A stretch of DNA of 64,000 nt. It comes from Streptomyces sp. NBC_00704 (GTDB taxonomy: Bacteria > Actinomycetota > Actinomycetes > Streptomycetales > Streptomycetaceae). The notes beneath the pieces are model-generated. The model did not search any database. It was given only the letters and a program-made list of their open reading frames with translations, and had not been told where the DNA came from. A program made the position numbers and the translations under genes. Numbering within the stretch: the stretch's first letter is position 1; every line of letters begins with the position of its first letter. The DNA lies in assembly GCF_036226605.1 (NCBI RefSeq), contig NZ_CP109000.1:3778501-3842500 (forward strand), given 5' to 3'. Of the stretch, positions 32,444 through 41,766 are shown piece after piece.

Positions 32444-34627
32444 ATGACCACCACAGGCAAACGCTCCACCGCGCTCGCGGCCCTCGTGACCGCCGCCGTC
32501 ATCGGCGCGCCCCTCCTCTCCGCGCACGCCGTGTCCGGCAAGCCCGAGACCGACTCCAGCCACGCCTACACCGCCCGCCTCGACATCGGCGGCGGCGCCA
32601 AGGGATGCTCCGCGGTCCTGATCGCCCCCCAGTGGCTCGCCACCGCCGCGTCCTGCTTCGCGGACAACCCGGCCGACTCCGTCAGGATCCCCGCCGGGGC
32701 GCCCCGGCTGAAGACCACGGCGACCATCGGACGCACCGACCTGACCACCGCCGCGGGCGTCGTCCGCAACGTGGTCCAGCTCGTCCCGCGCGACGACCGC
32801 GACCTGGTCCTGGCCCGGCTGTCCGCGCCCGTCGCCGGCATCGCCGCGCCCGGCCTCGCCGCCACCGCCCCGGCCGCGGACTCCACCGTGTCGGTCACCG
32901 GCTACGGACGCACCAAGGACGAGTGGGCCCCGCTCAAGCTCCACGGCGACAGCTTCCTGGTCGACCAGGTCGGCGCCACCGACCTCACCGTCCACGGCGC
33001 CTCCGGCGCGGCGATCTGCGCCGGCGACTCGGGCGCCCCCGTCGTCGCCCCCGGCGGCCTGATCGGCGTCGCCTCCCGCTCCGACCAGGGCGGCTGCTTC
33101 GGCTCCGACCCCGCGCAGACCTCCACCAGCGGCGTCGTCACCCGCACCGACGACATCGCCGCCTGGATCCGCTCCACCACCGAGTCCGCGCCCTTCACCG
33201 ACTTCAACGGCGACGGCGCCGAGGACACGGCCGTCGGCGACCCCAAGGCCGTTGTCGGCGGCGACGCCGAGGCCGGCGCGGTCCACGTCGTCTACGGCGG
33301 CGGCAAGGGCACCGCCGAACTGGACCAGGACCAGGACGTCGTGCCCGGCGGCGCCGAGCCCGGCGACCGCTTCGGCTACGCGCTGGCCACCGTCGACTAC
33401 GACAAGGACGGCTACACCGACCTCGCCGTCTCCACCCCGTACGAGGACGCCGGCACCATCGCCGACGTCGGCATGGTCTCCGTGGTCTACGGCTCCCCCG
33501 GCGGCCTGGGCAAGGGACGCGCCTCCGACAACTACGCCCAGGGCGAGGGCACCGGCGGGCTGAAGGGCGCGGCCAAGGAGAAGGGCGACACGCTCGGCTA
33601 CTCCCTGGCCGCCGGCATCACCCGCGACGACGAGCCCTACATCGTGATCGGCGACCCCGGCGAGGACGTCGGCTCCGTCGTCGACGCCGGCTCCGTGGTG
33701 TACGTCCACGGCGACACGAACCTGTACCTCTCCCAGAACGCCGGACTGCCGGGCTCCCCTGAGACCGGCGACAGGGTCGGCACCGCCGTCGCCGCCGACA
33801 TGACCAACATCGTCATCGGCATACCGGGCGAGGACATCGGCGACAAGGCCGACGCGGGCGGCCTCGCCGTCCTGACCCACACCCCGGGCGCGAACGCCAA
33901 GCCGGTCGTGCGCGCGGGCATCGACCAGGACCTCGACAAGATCTCCGGCGGTGCGGAGAAGGGCGACGAGATGGGCAAGTCCGTCGCCATCGTCCCCAAG
34001 GGCACGAACGGCGACTCGATCGTCGCCGTGGGCGCGCCGGGCGAGTCGATCGTCCCGTCCGGCACCACCACGAACCTGGCGAACGGCGGCACCGTCTTCG
34101 TCCTCGCCTTCCCCGCCAACAGCGACTGGTCGCAGCAGACGGTGATCAACCAGGACCAGGCGAGCGTGGTCGGCGCCGTCGAGACCGGCGACCGGTTCGG
34201 CGAGAGCCTCGCCGCCGTCAACCTCGCCCCCGGCAGGGCCGCGCCGGGCTGGGCCGACCTCCAGCTCGCCGTCGGCGTCCCCGGCGAGTCCCAGGGCACG
34301 GTGGCCGGCGCGGGCTCCGTGCAGACGTTCTCCCTGGTGGGCGCCCCCGGCGACCACGACGACGTCCTGTACGCGGGATACAACGGCGTGCCGGGCACGC
34401 CGGGCGCCAACCAGCACATGGGCCAGTACATCGACGCGTCCCCGACGCATGTCTCCATCGGTATGCCGAACGGGCCGCAGGCCGGCGGATCGGTCTACCA
34501 GGCGCCGTGGAACAACGTCGTCTCGCACACGGACAGCGCCGACCCGAACGAGACCGTCACGGTGCTCCGGCCGGGCACGGGCGGCATCCCGGCGGGCGGC
34601 AAGGCGTTCGGCTGGGTCATCAGGTGA
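32444..34627 (+). CDS. Secreted trypsin-fold/FG-GAP protein, catalytic His replaced
   Basis: A 727-residue secreted protein: signal peptide (1-29), trypsin-like domain (about 40-250) and an integrin-type FG-GAP propeller (about 255-727) with repeated Ca-binding blocks such as DFNGDGAEDTAVGDP and DYDKDGYTDLAVSTP. The protease domain has Asp in RDLVLARL and Ser in CAGDSGAPVV, but the His box reads WLATAASCF instead of TAAHC, so Ser occupies the catalytic His position (about 69). It may be a binding protein rather than an active protease. ATG 32444 has GGGGAAG upstream. Confidence 0.87.
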   Translation: MTTTGKRSTALAALVTAAVIGAPLLSAHAVSGKPETDSSHAYTARLDIGGGAKGCSAVLIAPQWLATAASCFADNPADSVRIPAGAPRLKTTATIGRTDLTTAAGVVRNVVQLVPRDDRDLVLARLSAPVAGIAAPGLAATAPAADSTVSVTGYGRTKDEWAPLKLHGDSFLVDQVGATDLTVHGASGAAICAGDSGAPVVAPGGLIGVASRSDQGGCFGSDPAQTSTSGVVTRTDDIAAWIRSTTESAPFTDFNGDGAEDTAVGDPKAVVGGDAEAGAVHVVYGGGKGTAELDQDQDVVPGGAEPGDRFGYALATVDYDKDGYTDLAVSTPYEDAGTIADVGMVSVVYGSPGGLGKGRASDNYAQGEGTGGLKGAAKEKGDTLGYSLAAGITRDDEPYIVIGDPGEDVGSVVDAGSVVYVHGDTNLYLSQNAGLPGSPETGDRVGTAVAADMTNIVIGIPGEDIGDKADAGGLAVLTHTPGANAKPVVRAGIDQDLDKISGGAEKGDEMGKSVAIVPKGTNGDSIVAVGAPGESIVPSGTTTNLANGGTVFVLAFPANSDWSQQTVINQDQASVVGAVETGDRFGESLAAVNLAPGRAAPGWADLQLAVGVPGESQGTVAGAGSVQTFSLVGAPGDHDDVLYAGYNGVPGTPGANQHMGQYIDASPTHVSIGMPNGPQAGGSVYQAPWNNVVSHTDSADPNETVTVLRPGTGGIPAGGKAFGWVIR

Positions 34628-34694
34628 CCGCGGGGCGATGACCGGGCGGTGACGGGGCGGTGACGTCCGCCCGGCCGCCGGGCAGGAACACGAC

Positions 34695-34725
34695 GAGGCG
34701 GCCGCGTTCACGACGCGGCCGCCTC
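34695..34725 (+). terminator. Strong hairpin between convergent genes
   Basis: A perfect 12-bp stem GAGGCGGCCGCG/CGCGGCCGCCTC with a 7-base loop, 67 bp after the trypsin/FG-GAP stop. Confidence 0.8.
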
Positions 34726-34855
34726 ATCGTCCCCGAGAGGGGCGCCCCCGCGCGGTGTGCGACTGCGCGGGGGCTGTGCCTGTGCACGTGGTGCCGGTGC
34801 GCGGCGGGGGTACTGCTGAACTGCGGTACTGCTGCACCGCGGTGGTGCGGTGGTG

Positions 34856-36667
34856 CTACTGCACGACGGTGATCCGGTTCGCCGCCGGCGGGGCCAGCGG
34901 GGCCGACGCCGAGGAGTTGGCCGTCAGGTACTGCTCCAGAGCGGTCAGGTCGTCTGCGCCCACCAGGTCGTTCGTGCCCAGACCCAGCGTGGTGAAGCCG
35001 TCGCCGCCGCCCGCGAGGAAGCTGTTGGTGGAGACGCGGTAGGTGGCGGCCGGGTCGATCGCCACGCCGTCGAGCCGGATGGAGTCCGTGACGACACGGT
35101 CCGCGCCGGCCTTCGTCATGTCCAGCGTGTACGTCAGGTTGGCGGACGGCTGAAGGATCTTCGGCGCGCTCGCGTTCACCCCGCTCACCTGCTCCTTGAG
35201 GACCTGGATCAGCTGGGCGCCGGTGAAGTCCTGGAGGTTCACGGTGTTGGAGAACGGCTGCACGGTGAAGCCCTCGGCGTAGGTCACCACGCCGTCGCCC
35301 TCAGCGCCCTTGGCCGCGTAGGTGAGACCGGACCGGACACCGCCCGGGTTCATCAGGGCGACGTCCGTCCCCGCGTCGAGCTTCCTGCCGTACCAGAGCT
35401 GGGCGTCCGCGATCAGGTCGCCCATCGGCGACTCGGTGCCCGTGCTCGGGACGTCCGCGGTGACGTAGCCGATCGCGCGGTTGCCGATCGGCGCCGCCAG
35501 CGTGTTCCACCGGGAGACCAGCTCGGTCATGTCCGGCGCCTTGGCGACGGTCCGGGTGACCACGTGGTTCGCCGACCGGACCGCCGTGCGCGCGATGTCG
35601 CCGGTGTAGCGGTCGTACGTCAGCGTGGTGTCCGTGTAGAGGCGGCCGAAGGACGCGGCCGACGTGACCGTGCGCGGCCGGCCCGACGGGTCCGGGATCG
35701 TGCAGGCGTAGGCCGTGTGCGTGTGACCCGTCACCAGCGCGTCCACCGCCGGCGTGACGTTCTTCGCGATGTCCACGATCGGGCCGGAGATCCCGGCGCC
35801 CGCGCCCGGCGAGTCGCAGTCGTAGTTGTAGGAACCCGAGGCCGGCAGACCGCCCTCGTGGATCAGCGCCACGATCGACTTGACGCCCTGCTTCTGGAGC
35901 ACCTTGGCGTACTTGTTGATCGTCTCGACCTCGTCCTTGAACGCGAGGCCCTTCACGCCCTCGGCCGACACGACGCCCGGAGTGCCCTCCAGCGTCACGC
36001 CGATGAAGCCGATCTTGACGTCCTTCTTCTTCCACACCCAGTACGGCTTCAGGATCGGCTTGCCGGACTTCTCGTTCAGCACGTTCGCCGCGAGGTACGG
36101 GAAGTCGGCGCCCCGGAACCTCTTGCCGCCGTAGCAGCCGTCGGTCGGGTGACAGCCGCCCTTCTGCAGCCGGCCCAGTTCCTTCGAGCCCTCGTCGAAC
36201 TCGTGGTTGCCGACGGAGGTGACGTCCAGGTCGAGCCTGTTCAGCGCCTCGATGGTGGGCTCGTCGTGGAACAGGCCCGAGACCAGCGGGGAGGCGCCGA
36301 CCATGTCGCCGGCGGCGGCGGTGACGGAGTACGGGTTGCCCTTGCGGGCCTCACGCAGATGGGTGGCGAGGTACTCCACACCGCCCGCGTCGATCGTCTT
36401 CGTCGTACCGTCCGCCTGCGACTCCGTGACCCGGCCCGAGGAACCGGACGGCGGTTCCAGGTTGCCGTGCAGGTCGTTGAAGGACAGCAGTTGCACGTCC
36501 TGGTAGCGGCTCGGCGACGGCTTGCCGTGCCCGCCCTCGTGGGCGTCCGCCGGGAGCGCGGCGGCAAGCGCGCCGGCGGTGGCGAGAACCGCGGAGGCCG
36601 CGACAAGACGGTACGTACGGCGCCGGCCGGGTCTGTCGGCCCGGTGCGGCTGGGAAGTGGCTGGCAT
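34856..36667 (-). CDS. Secreted 5'-nucleotidase (metallophosphoesterase)
   Basis: A 603-residue exported enzyme: signal peptide ending at ADA near residue 42; metallophosphoesterase domain with LLSFNDLHGNLEPP, TAAAGDMVGASP, SVGNHEFDEG, IVALIHEGG and VTGHTHTAYAC; and a C-terminal 5'-nucleotidase domain (MNPGGVRSGL, FTVQPFSNTVNLQDFTG, NSFLAGGGDGFTTL). It hydrolyses extracellular nucleotides to nucleosides and phosphate. The S. coelicolor equivalent belongs to the Pho regulon (from memory); I could not identify a convincing PHO box upstream. It is divergent from mshD. Confidence 0.92.
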   Translation of the reverse strand: MPATSQPHRADRPGRRRTYRLVAASAVLATAGALAAALPADAHEGGHGKPSPSRYQDVQLLSFNDLHGNLEPPSGSSGRVTESQADGTTKTIDAGGVEYLATHLREARKGNPYSVTAAAGDMVGASPLVSGLFHDEPTIEALNRLDLDVTSVGNHEFDEGSKELGRLQKGGCHPTDGCYGGKRFRGADFPYLAANVLNEKSGKPILKPYWVWKKKDVKIGFIGVTLEGTPGVVSAEGVKGLAFKDEVETINKYAKVLQKQGVKSIVALIHEGGLPASGSYNYDCDSPGAGAGISGPIVDIAKNVTPAVDALVTGHTHTAYACTIPDPSGRPRTVTSAASFGRLYTDTTLTYDRYTGDIARTAVRSANHVVTRTVAKAPDMTELVSRWNTLAAPIGNRAIGYVTADVPSTGTESPMGDLIADAQLWYGRKLDAGTDVALMNPGGVRSGLTYAAKGAEGDGVVTYAEGFTVQPFSNTVNLQDFTGAQLIQVLKEQVSGVNASAPKILQPSANLTYTLDMTKAGADRVVTDSIRLDGVAIDPAATYRVSTNSFLAGGGDGFTTLGLGTNDLVGADDLTALEQYLTANSSASAPLAPPAANRITVVQ

Positions 36668-36812
36668 GCGCCCCCCTGTGGTCGGCTGGGAATAGGTGGC
36701 TCCCGTCCGGCGCAGCCTAAGGTCAACGCGCGTAGCGCGACAGGGGGTTCATGGTTACATCCTGGTTTCCCTTTGCCCCCTCCTTTGCTCCCACTTTGCG
36801 GCGTCCGCCCCT

Positions 36813-36818
36813 TACCCT
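36813..36818 (+). promoter_or_regulatory. -10 element TACCCT, leaderless mshD
   Basis: TACCCT ends seven bases before the ATG at 36826. Confidence 0.4.
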
Positions 36819-36825
36819 CGTACGC

Positions 36826-37752
36826 ATGACCAGCGACGACATCGCACGGATCCCCGGCTCCCGTTCCATCGAGACCCACTCCGAGCTCACCCCCGCCCAG
36901 GCCGAGGCCGTCCTCGACCTGCTCGCGGCCGCCGCCCGGACGGACGGCCAGCAGGCGGTGTCCGAACAGGGCCGGCTGCAACTGCGCGGAGGCCCCCGCG
37001 ACGGCGTCAGTCATCTGGTCCTCACCCTCGACGGCGAACTCGTCGGATACGCCCAGCTGGAGGACACCGACCCGGTCGAGGCGCCCGCCGCCGAACTGGT
37101 CGTCCACCCCTCCCACCGCGGCCACGGGCACGGCCGGGCCCTCGGCTCGGCCCTGCTCGCCGCCTCCGGCAAACGGCTGCGGGTCTGGGCGCACGGCGGC
37201 CACTCCGCCGCCCGCCACCTCGCCCAGGTCCTCGGACTGACGCTGTTTCGCGAACTGCGCCAGATGCGGCGGTCGTTGACCGACCTCGCACTGCCCGAGC
37301 CGGTGCTGCCCGCGGGCGTCGGCGTGCGCGCCTTCGTCCCCGGCCGGGACGACTCCGCCTGGCTCGCCCTCAACGCCGCCTCCTTCGCCCACCATCCCGA
37401 ACAGGGCTCCCTCACCCAGCGCGACCTCGACGACCGCATGGCCCAGCCCTGGTTCGACCCCGCCGGCTTCTTCCTCGCCCACCGCGGCGAGCAGCTCGTC
37501 GGCTTCCACTGGACGAAGGTCCACGCCGAGGAACAGCTCGGCGAGGTGTACGTCCTCGGCGTCGCCCCCGACGCCCAGGGGAGCGGCCTGGGCAAGGCCC
37601 TCACCACGATCGGCCTGCGCCACCTCGCCGCGCAGGAACTCCCCACGGCGATGCTGTACGTCGACGCCGACAACAAGGCGGCGGTGTCGGTGTACGAACG
37701 CCTGGGCTTCGTCACCCACGAAACGGACCTGATGTACCGCTCGGAAACGTGA
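36826..37752 (+). CDS. mshD: Mycothiol synthase MshD
   Basis: A 308-residue protein of two GNAT acetyltransferase domains. Domain 1 (about 1-145) contains AAELVVHPSHRGHGHGRALGSALL; domain 2 (about 155-308) contains LGEVYVLGVAPDAQGSGLGKALTTIGL and TAMLYVDADNKAAVSVYERLGF. MshD acetylates Cys-GlcN-Ins to finish mycothiol, the main actinobacterial thiol. Length and both acetyl-CoA loops fit. ATG 36826 has TACCCT seven bases upstream. It is divergent from the 5'-nucleotidase. Confidence 0.95.
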   Translation: MTSDDIARIPGSRSIETHSELTPAQAEAVLDLLAAAARTDGQQAVSEQGRLQLRGGPRDGVSHLVLTLDGELVGYAQLEDTDPVEAPAAELVVHPSHRGHGHGRALGSALLAASGKRLRVWAHGGHSAARHLAQVLGLTLFRELRQMRRSLTDLALPEPVLPAGVGVRAFVPGRDDSAWLALNAASFAHHPEQGSLTQRDLDDRMAQPWFDPAGFFLAHRGEQLVGFHWTKVHAEEQLGEVYVLGVAPDAQGSGLGKALTTIGLRHLAAQELPTAMLYVDADNKAAVSVYERLGFVTHETDLMYRSET

Positions 37753-37900
37753 GCCGGGGGGCGGAGGCGGCGGGGCGGGTGTCGGCGTCGGGCGGGTGTG
37801 GGCGTCGGGGGCGGGTGGGCGTCAGGCGGGTGTGGGTGTCGGGCGGGTGTGGGTGTCGGGGCGGTTGGCGGGTGGCGTAGAGGGCCGTAGGACCATCTCG
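37753..37900. repeat. G-rich tandem repeat after mshD
   Basis: Repeated units of GGGCGGGTGTGGGTGTC and variants on the plus strand, with many GGG runs able to form G-quadruplexes. It lies between mshD and the convergent membrane-protein gene, where a terminator would be expected. Confidence 0.7.
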
Positions 37901-37940
37901 GTCTCTCAGTCGTCGCAGTCGTCGCTCCTCCCGGTTCCGG

Positions 37941-38957
37941 TCATCTCGGTCCTCTCCACCGTCCGTCCGGCCGACGCGGGTGCAGGCGCGGGTGCGGGCG
38001 CAGGTGCAGACGCAGGCCGCGGCGGCCGACGGGTTCCCTGAACAGGACGACCACCGTCAGGGCGGCCGCCGCCAGCAGTGCCGCCCACACCCCGCGCGAG
38101 GGGTCCCAGCCCCTCGACAAGGGCAGCGCGAACGGCTGCGACCACTCGGGCAGCGGAGCCAGCACGGCGAGGACGACGGCGAGCAGAACTCCGGGCGTCG
38201 CGAGGGCACCGCCGCCGCTCCCGGCGGTGCGGCGCAGTCCCAGCGCGGCGAGCGCCAGCACGAGGGCGAGCAGCCCCGCCGCTTCCAGCGTCAGCCCGCC
38301 CCACGGCAGCAGCCCGCGCTCGTCCGGCCCGACCGCCCGGGCGCCCCCGGCCAGCACACCGGCCCAGCCCAGCCCCACCGACACCACGGCCACGCCGGCG
38401 CGCAGGGTGCGCGGCAGCCAGCGCGGCACCGGCGTCACCTCGGTCGTGGCGGCCGCGGCGTCGTCCAGCACGAACGCCGCGCCCACGGCGAGGAGTACCG
38501 CTCCCGCACGGATCAGCAGCACCGCGTCGGAGAGCCGCAGACCGGACGAGACGGCAGCGGGGATGCTCACGAGCAGCCACCCGACCGCCCCCGCCACCAG
38601 CAGCGGCGTCGTACGGGCGGAGCGCAGCACGTACGGCACGAGCTGCGGCCACAGCCGCCCGGTGCGTTCTCCGTCCACCTCGCCCCCTCCGCGCACCGCG
38701 CTCACTTCCCGCGCTTGGTCCACTCCCGCTTCGTTCGCTCCGCACGCTTCGTTCGCTCCGCGCGCTTCGTCCCGCGCTTCGTCCGCTCCGCGCGCTTCGT
38801 CCACTTCCCGCGCTTCGTCCACTTCCCGCGCTTCGTCCACTTCCCGCGCTTCGTCGGCTCCGCGTGCCTCGCCTACTCCTCGCGCTTCGTCCGCTCCGCG
38901 TGCCTCGCCTACTCCTCGCGCTTCGTCGGCTCCGCGTGCCTCGCCTACTCCTCGCAC
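37941..38957 (-). CDS. ABC-transporter-associated membrane protein with EAR repeats
   Basis: A 338-residue protein. The N-terminal ~80 residues are a repeat of EARGADEA/EAREVDEA units with alternating charge, probably helical or disordered. Roughly six membrane helices follow (TPLLVAGAVGWLLVSIPAAV, AVLLIRAGAVLLAVGAAFVL, AGVAVVSVGLGWAGVLAG and others). GTG 38957 has AAGGAGGCGGAG upstream and overlaps the 3' end of the permease gene by 13 bases. It is the last gene of the sigma/anti-sigma/ABC operon and probably a second permease subunit. The conserved part starts near residue 95. Confidence 0.75.
   Translation of the reverse strand: MRGVGEARGADEARGVGEARGADEARGVGEARGADEAREVDEAREVDEAREVDEARGADEARDEARGANEACGANEAGVDQAREVSAVRGGGEVDGERTGRLWPQLVPYVLRSARTTPLLVAGAVGWLLVSIPAAVSSGLRLSDAVLLIRAGAVLLAVGAAFVLDDAAAATTEVTPVPRWLPRTLRAGVAVVSVGLGWAGVLAGGARAVGPDERGLLPWGGLTLEAAGLLALVLALAALGLRRTAGSGGGALATPGVLLAVVLAVLAPLPEWSQPFALPLSRGWDPSRGVWAALLAAAALTVVVLFREPVGRRGLRLHLRPHPRLHPRRPDGRWRGPR
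38733..38956 (-). repeat. 18/36-bp coding minisatellite (EAR repeats)
   Basis: Tandem units of CGCGCTTCGTCCACTTCC and CGCTTCGTCGGCTCCGCG-like sequence on the plus strand, period 18 bp with a 36-bp higher order, confined to the 5' end of the membrane-protein gene. Confidence 0.85.
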
Positions 38958-40498
38958 TTCTCCGCCTCCTTGGGCACCTCGACGCCCAGGAGCCTCGCCG
39001 CCTGCGCGGTCGTCGTGCGCGGAGACGTCAGCTGCGCCCAGTGGGCCTTGACGCGTGCCGTCATCGCCGCACGCGGACGCTTCAGCAGTTCCTGGAGGAC
39101 CGTCGTCTGCGGGCCCGTCAGGCTCATTCCGTTCGTCGGGGCCAGGACGACGGCCGGGCCGCTGAGGCTGTCGTCGAGCCGCACGTTCTGGAAGGTCGCC
39201 GTCGGGGTGGGGTCGGTGCTCAGGACCAGCCACATGACGGTCACCGCACGCGCGTCGTCGCAGAGGTCCTGCGTCGTCATGTCCTCCCTGCCCCCTACCA
39301 GGACGACGGCGGCGCCGACCGCGAACTCGGGGACGCGGTTGCCGCCCCAGCGGGTGCCGACGGTCACCTCGCCCGGCGTGGTGGAGGGCGTGAGGGCTCC
39401 GTCGACCTCCACCTGGTCGTCGATGTAGACACGCTGGCGGATCGTCAGGCGTGCCCCGGCAGCCGTGCCGCCGGCCGCGGACTGCACGCGGTCGACGACC
39501 TCGGCCCATTCGGAACGCACACCGCTCCACTCGTCGAAGGAGCAGTAGGTCGAGCGGCCGCGCCGCTCGCACGACTGGACCTTCTGCGGGGTGGCGGCCG
39601 CCGTTTCGCGGGCCGTGTCCAACGCCTTCGCGTCGCGCGGGTACTGGCCGACCGCACCGGTCACGGTCACTGCCAGCGCGAGGACGGCAGCCGCCCAGAC
39701 GGCCCGGGTCCGGCCGCCGGACCGCAGCAGCGCCACGCAGGTCAGCACCGCGCACAGACCCGTCACGTACAGGGCGTGCCAGCCGGCCGGGCGGCCGAGC
39801 AGATCGCTGGGCACCGGGTCGCCGCCGCCTTGGACGACGAAGAGGAACGGTGAGAGCCAGCCCGCCCACCGGCCCGAGTCCTCCGCTGCGGAGGCGAGGA
39901 CGAAGAGCAGGTAGAGGGGGATCGAGAGCAGTATGGGAACGAAGGAGGACGGCAGCAGACGGGCCAGCAGCACTCCCAGGACACCGGCCAGCAGCACGGT
40001 CAGGGGCGCGACGGCCAGCTCCCCCACCGAGCCGTGGCTGATCGCGCCGGGCTTCAGCGCCTCCCGCGCGAACTCGACCGCGACGACGAGCGCGGTGAGC
40101 GCCGCGAACGGCACCACGGACAGCACATGGGCGAGGGTGCGCCGCCAGGGCTCCATCGCCAGGACGTCGAACTGCTGCACCGTCTGGCTCTTGCGGGAGC
40201 GCAGCGCGGCCGCGTTGCAGCAGATGAACACGGCGACGGCGAACAGCAGAGGCTCCGCCTGGGTCTGCCGGTCGACGGTGTTGAGGACGGGATAGTCGTC
40301 CATGCCGTCCCGGTGCATGAGCCGCAGGGCCACGAAGCCGACGTAGAGGGCGAAGGTCAGCAGCAGCGGAACCTGAAGCAGCAGTTCCCGGACCTCGAAC
40401 CGGGCGAGGGCGAGGACGGCCCGGACGCGGTGCCCCTCGCGCGCGGGCTCGGCGAACGCCGTCGCCGGCTCGGTGGTCGTCATGGTCGCCGCGCTCAT
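38945..40498 (-). CDS. ABC-2-type transporter permease
   Basis: A 517-residue protein with about six N-terminal membrane helices (LLLQVPLLLTFALYVGFVAL, LLFAVAVFICCNAAAL, LAHVLSVVPFAALTALVVAV and others) and a large C-terminal extracytoplasmic or cytoplasmic domain of about 230 residues that includes two Cys (VQSCERRGRSTYCSF). ATG 40498 overlaps the ATPase stop (ATGA). Substrate unknown; ABC-2 permeases often export peptides, lipids or drugs. Its operon includes an ECF sigma factor, so expression probably answers an external signal. Confidence 0.82.
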   Translation of the reverse strand: MSAATMTTTEPATAFAEPAREGHRVRAVLALARFEVRELLLQVPLLLTFALYVGFVALRLMHRDGMDDYPVLNTVDRQTQAEPLLFAVAVFICCNAAALRSRKSQTVQQFDVLAMEPWRRTLAHVLSVVPFAALTALVVAVEFAREALKPGAISHGSVGELAVAPLTVLLAGVLGVLLARLLPSSFVPILLSIPLYLLFVLASAAEDSGRWAGWLSPFLFVVQGGGDPVPSDLLGRPAGWHALYVTGLCAVLTCVALLRSGGRTRAVWAAAVLALAVTVTGAVGQYPRDAKALDTARETAAATPQKVQSCERRGRSTYCSFDEWSGVRSEWAEVVDRVQSAAGGTAAGARLTIRQRVYIDDQVEVDGALTPSTTPGEVTVGTRWGGNRVPEFAVGAAVVLVGGREDMTTQDLCDDARAVTVMWLVLSTDPTPTATFQNVRLDDSLSGPAVVLAPTNGMSLTGPQTTVLQELLKRPRAAMTARVKAHWAQLTSPRTTTAQAARLLGVEVPKEAEKCEE

Positions 40499-41766
40499 GC
40501 CGTCACCGCCGCACTGTCGCCGTCGGCGTCGAGAGCGAGCAGGTACCCGTCCTCCAGGGTGGGTTCCAGCAGGTCGGCGCCCTTCGGGGGGTCCCCCACG
40601 TTCCGGAAGGCGCCGGTGCCGGTGCGCCAGCCTGCCAGAGCGCCGGGGTCGCGTTCGGCGCTGCTCCATACCCGGCCCGCCGCGCGGGCGGTCAGCTCGG
40701 CCGGAGCGCCCTCGAAGCGGACCCGGCCGCGGGCCAGCACCACCACACGGTGGCAGAGCATCGCCACGTCCTCCGTCAGGTGCGTGGACAGCAGCACCGT
40801 GCGGCCCTCGCCCGCCTCGGCGATCAACTCCCGGAAACGCATCCGCTGTTCGGGGTCGAGACCCACGGTCGGTTCGTCCAGCACCAGGAAGCCGGGGTCC
40901 CCGACGAGGGCCGCGGCCAGGGCGACGCGCTGACGCATGCCGCCGGACAGCCGCTTGATGCGGGTCCCGCGCACGTCGGAGAGGTCGACGGCGTCCAGCA
41001 CGCGCCGCACCTCGCGCAACCGGGCGGAGCGGTCGGTCAGCTCCTTCAGGATCGCCACGTAGTCCACGAAGTCGAAGGCCGTGAAGTCCGTGTGGAAGCC
41101 GGGGTTCTGCGGCAGATAGCCGAGCGTGCGGCGCAGGGCGAGTCGTCCGGAGGCGGTGCCGGGATCATGGCCGAGGGCCGTGAACCGGCCGCCGCCGGGC
41201 GGGACGGCCGTGGCCAGCACCCGCAACAGGCTCGTCTTTCCCGCGCCGTTGGGACCCAGCAGACCCGTGACGCCCCTGCGCAGCCGGAGTGAGACCCCGT
41301 CGAGGGCCCGGGTCGCGCCGAAGCGCAGCGACAGGTCGGTGGCCGTGAGGGTGGCGGGACCCGAGGCGCCACGGCCGCCGTGCCCGGTGACAGGTCCGGC
41401 GGCGGACCCGGCGGCGGGCCCGGTCGCCCCGGAAACGGGCTCCGGACCGGGCTCCGGAACGGGTCCCGAGACGGATGCGGTGGTCATGTGAGGCTCCTGG
41501 GAATCCGGTTGAGGAACGGAGGCGGGGACGGGGGCGGAGGCGGGTGGGGAAACGGGGCCGGACCCGGGTTCAGCACCGGAAGCGGGGGCGGGGCCGGGGG
41601 TGGGAACGGGTTTGGTGCCGGGGCCGAGGCCGGGATCTGGACCGGCACCGGAGCCGGGGACGGAACCCCGTTCGGCGCCTGAACCGGGATCGAGGCCGGG
41701 TTCAGCACCGGAACCGGGATCGGCGCCTGAACCGGGATCGGGGCCGGGGCCCGGGGGGCGGGTCAT
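40495..41766 (-). CDS. ABC transporter ATPase with PGSG-repeat N terminus
   Basis: A 423-residue ABC ATPase: Walker A GLLGPNGAGKTS, signature RLSGGMRQRVAL, Walker B FLVLDEPTVGLDP, H-loop LSTHLTEDV. From ATG 41766 (overlapping the upstream stop as ATGA) the first ~93 residues are a Pro/Gly repeat with PGSGAEPG and PGSGADPG units. An alternative ATG at 41487 has a better ribosome site (CAGGAG) and would give the usual 330-residue protein. Coupling favours the long form, ribosome-site quality the short form. Partner permeases follow. Confidence 0.85.
   Translation of the reverse strand: MTRPPGPGPDPGSGADPGSGAEPGLDPGSGAERGSVPGSGAGPDPGLGPGTKPVPTPGPAPASGAEPGSGPVSPPASAPVPASVPQPDSQEPHMTTASVSGPVPEPGPEPVSGATGPAAGSAAGPVTGHGGRGASGPATLTATDLSLRFGATRALDGVSLRLRRGVTGLLGPNGAGKTSLLRVLATAVPPGGGRFTALGHDPGTASGRLALRRTLGYLPQNPGFHTDFTAFDFVDYVAILKELTDRSARLREVRRVLDAVDLSDVRGTRIKRLSGGMRQRVALAAALVGDPGFLVLDEPTVGLDPEQRMRFRELIAEAGEGRTVLLSTHLTEDVAMLCHRVVVLARGRVRFEGAPAELTARAAGRVWSSAERDPGALAGWRTGTGAFRNVGDPPKGADLLEPTLEDGYLLALDADGDSAAVTA

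Noticed and set aside
36749..36775. Possible PHO box or GlnR site between the 5'-nucleotidase gene and mshD
   Set aside because: GGTTCAT/GGTTAC/GGTTTC recur at roughly 11-bp spacing but do not match the GTTCACC-type PHO units on either strand, and only one GAAAC-N6-GTAAC half of a GlnR box is present.
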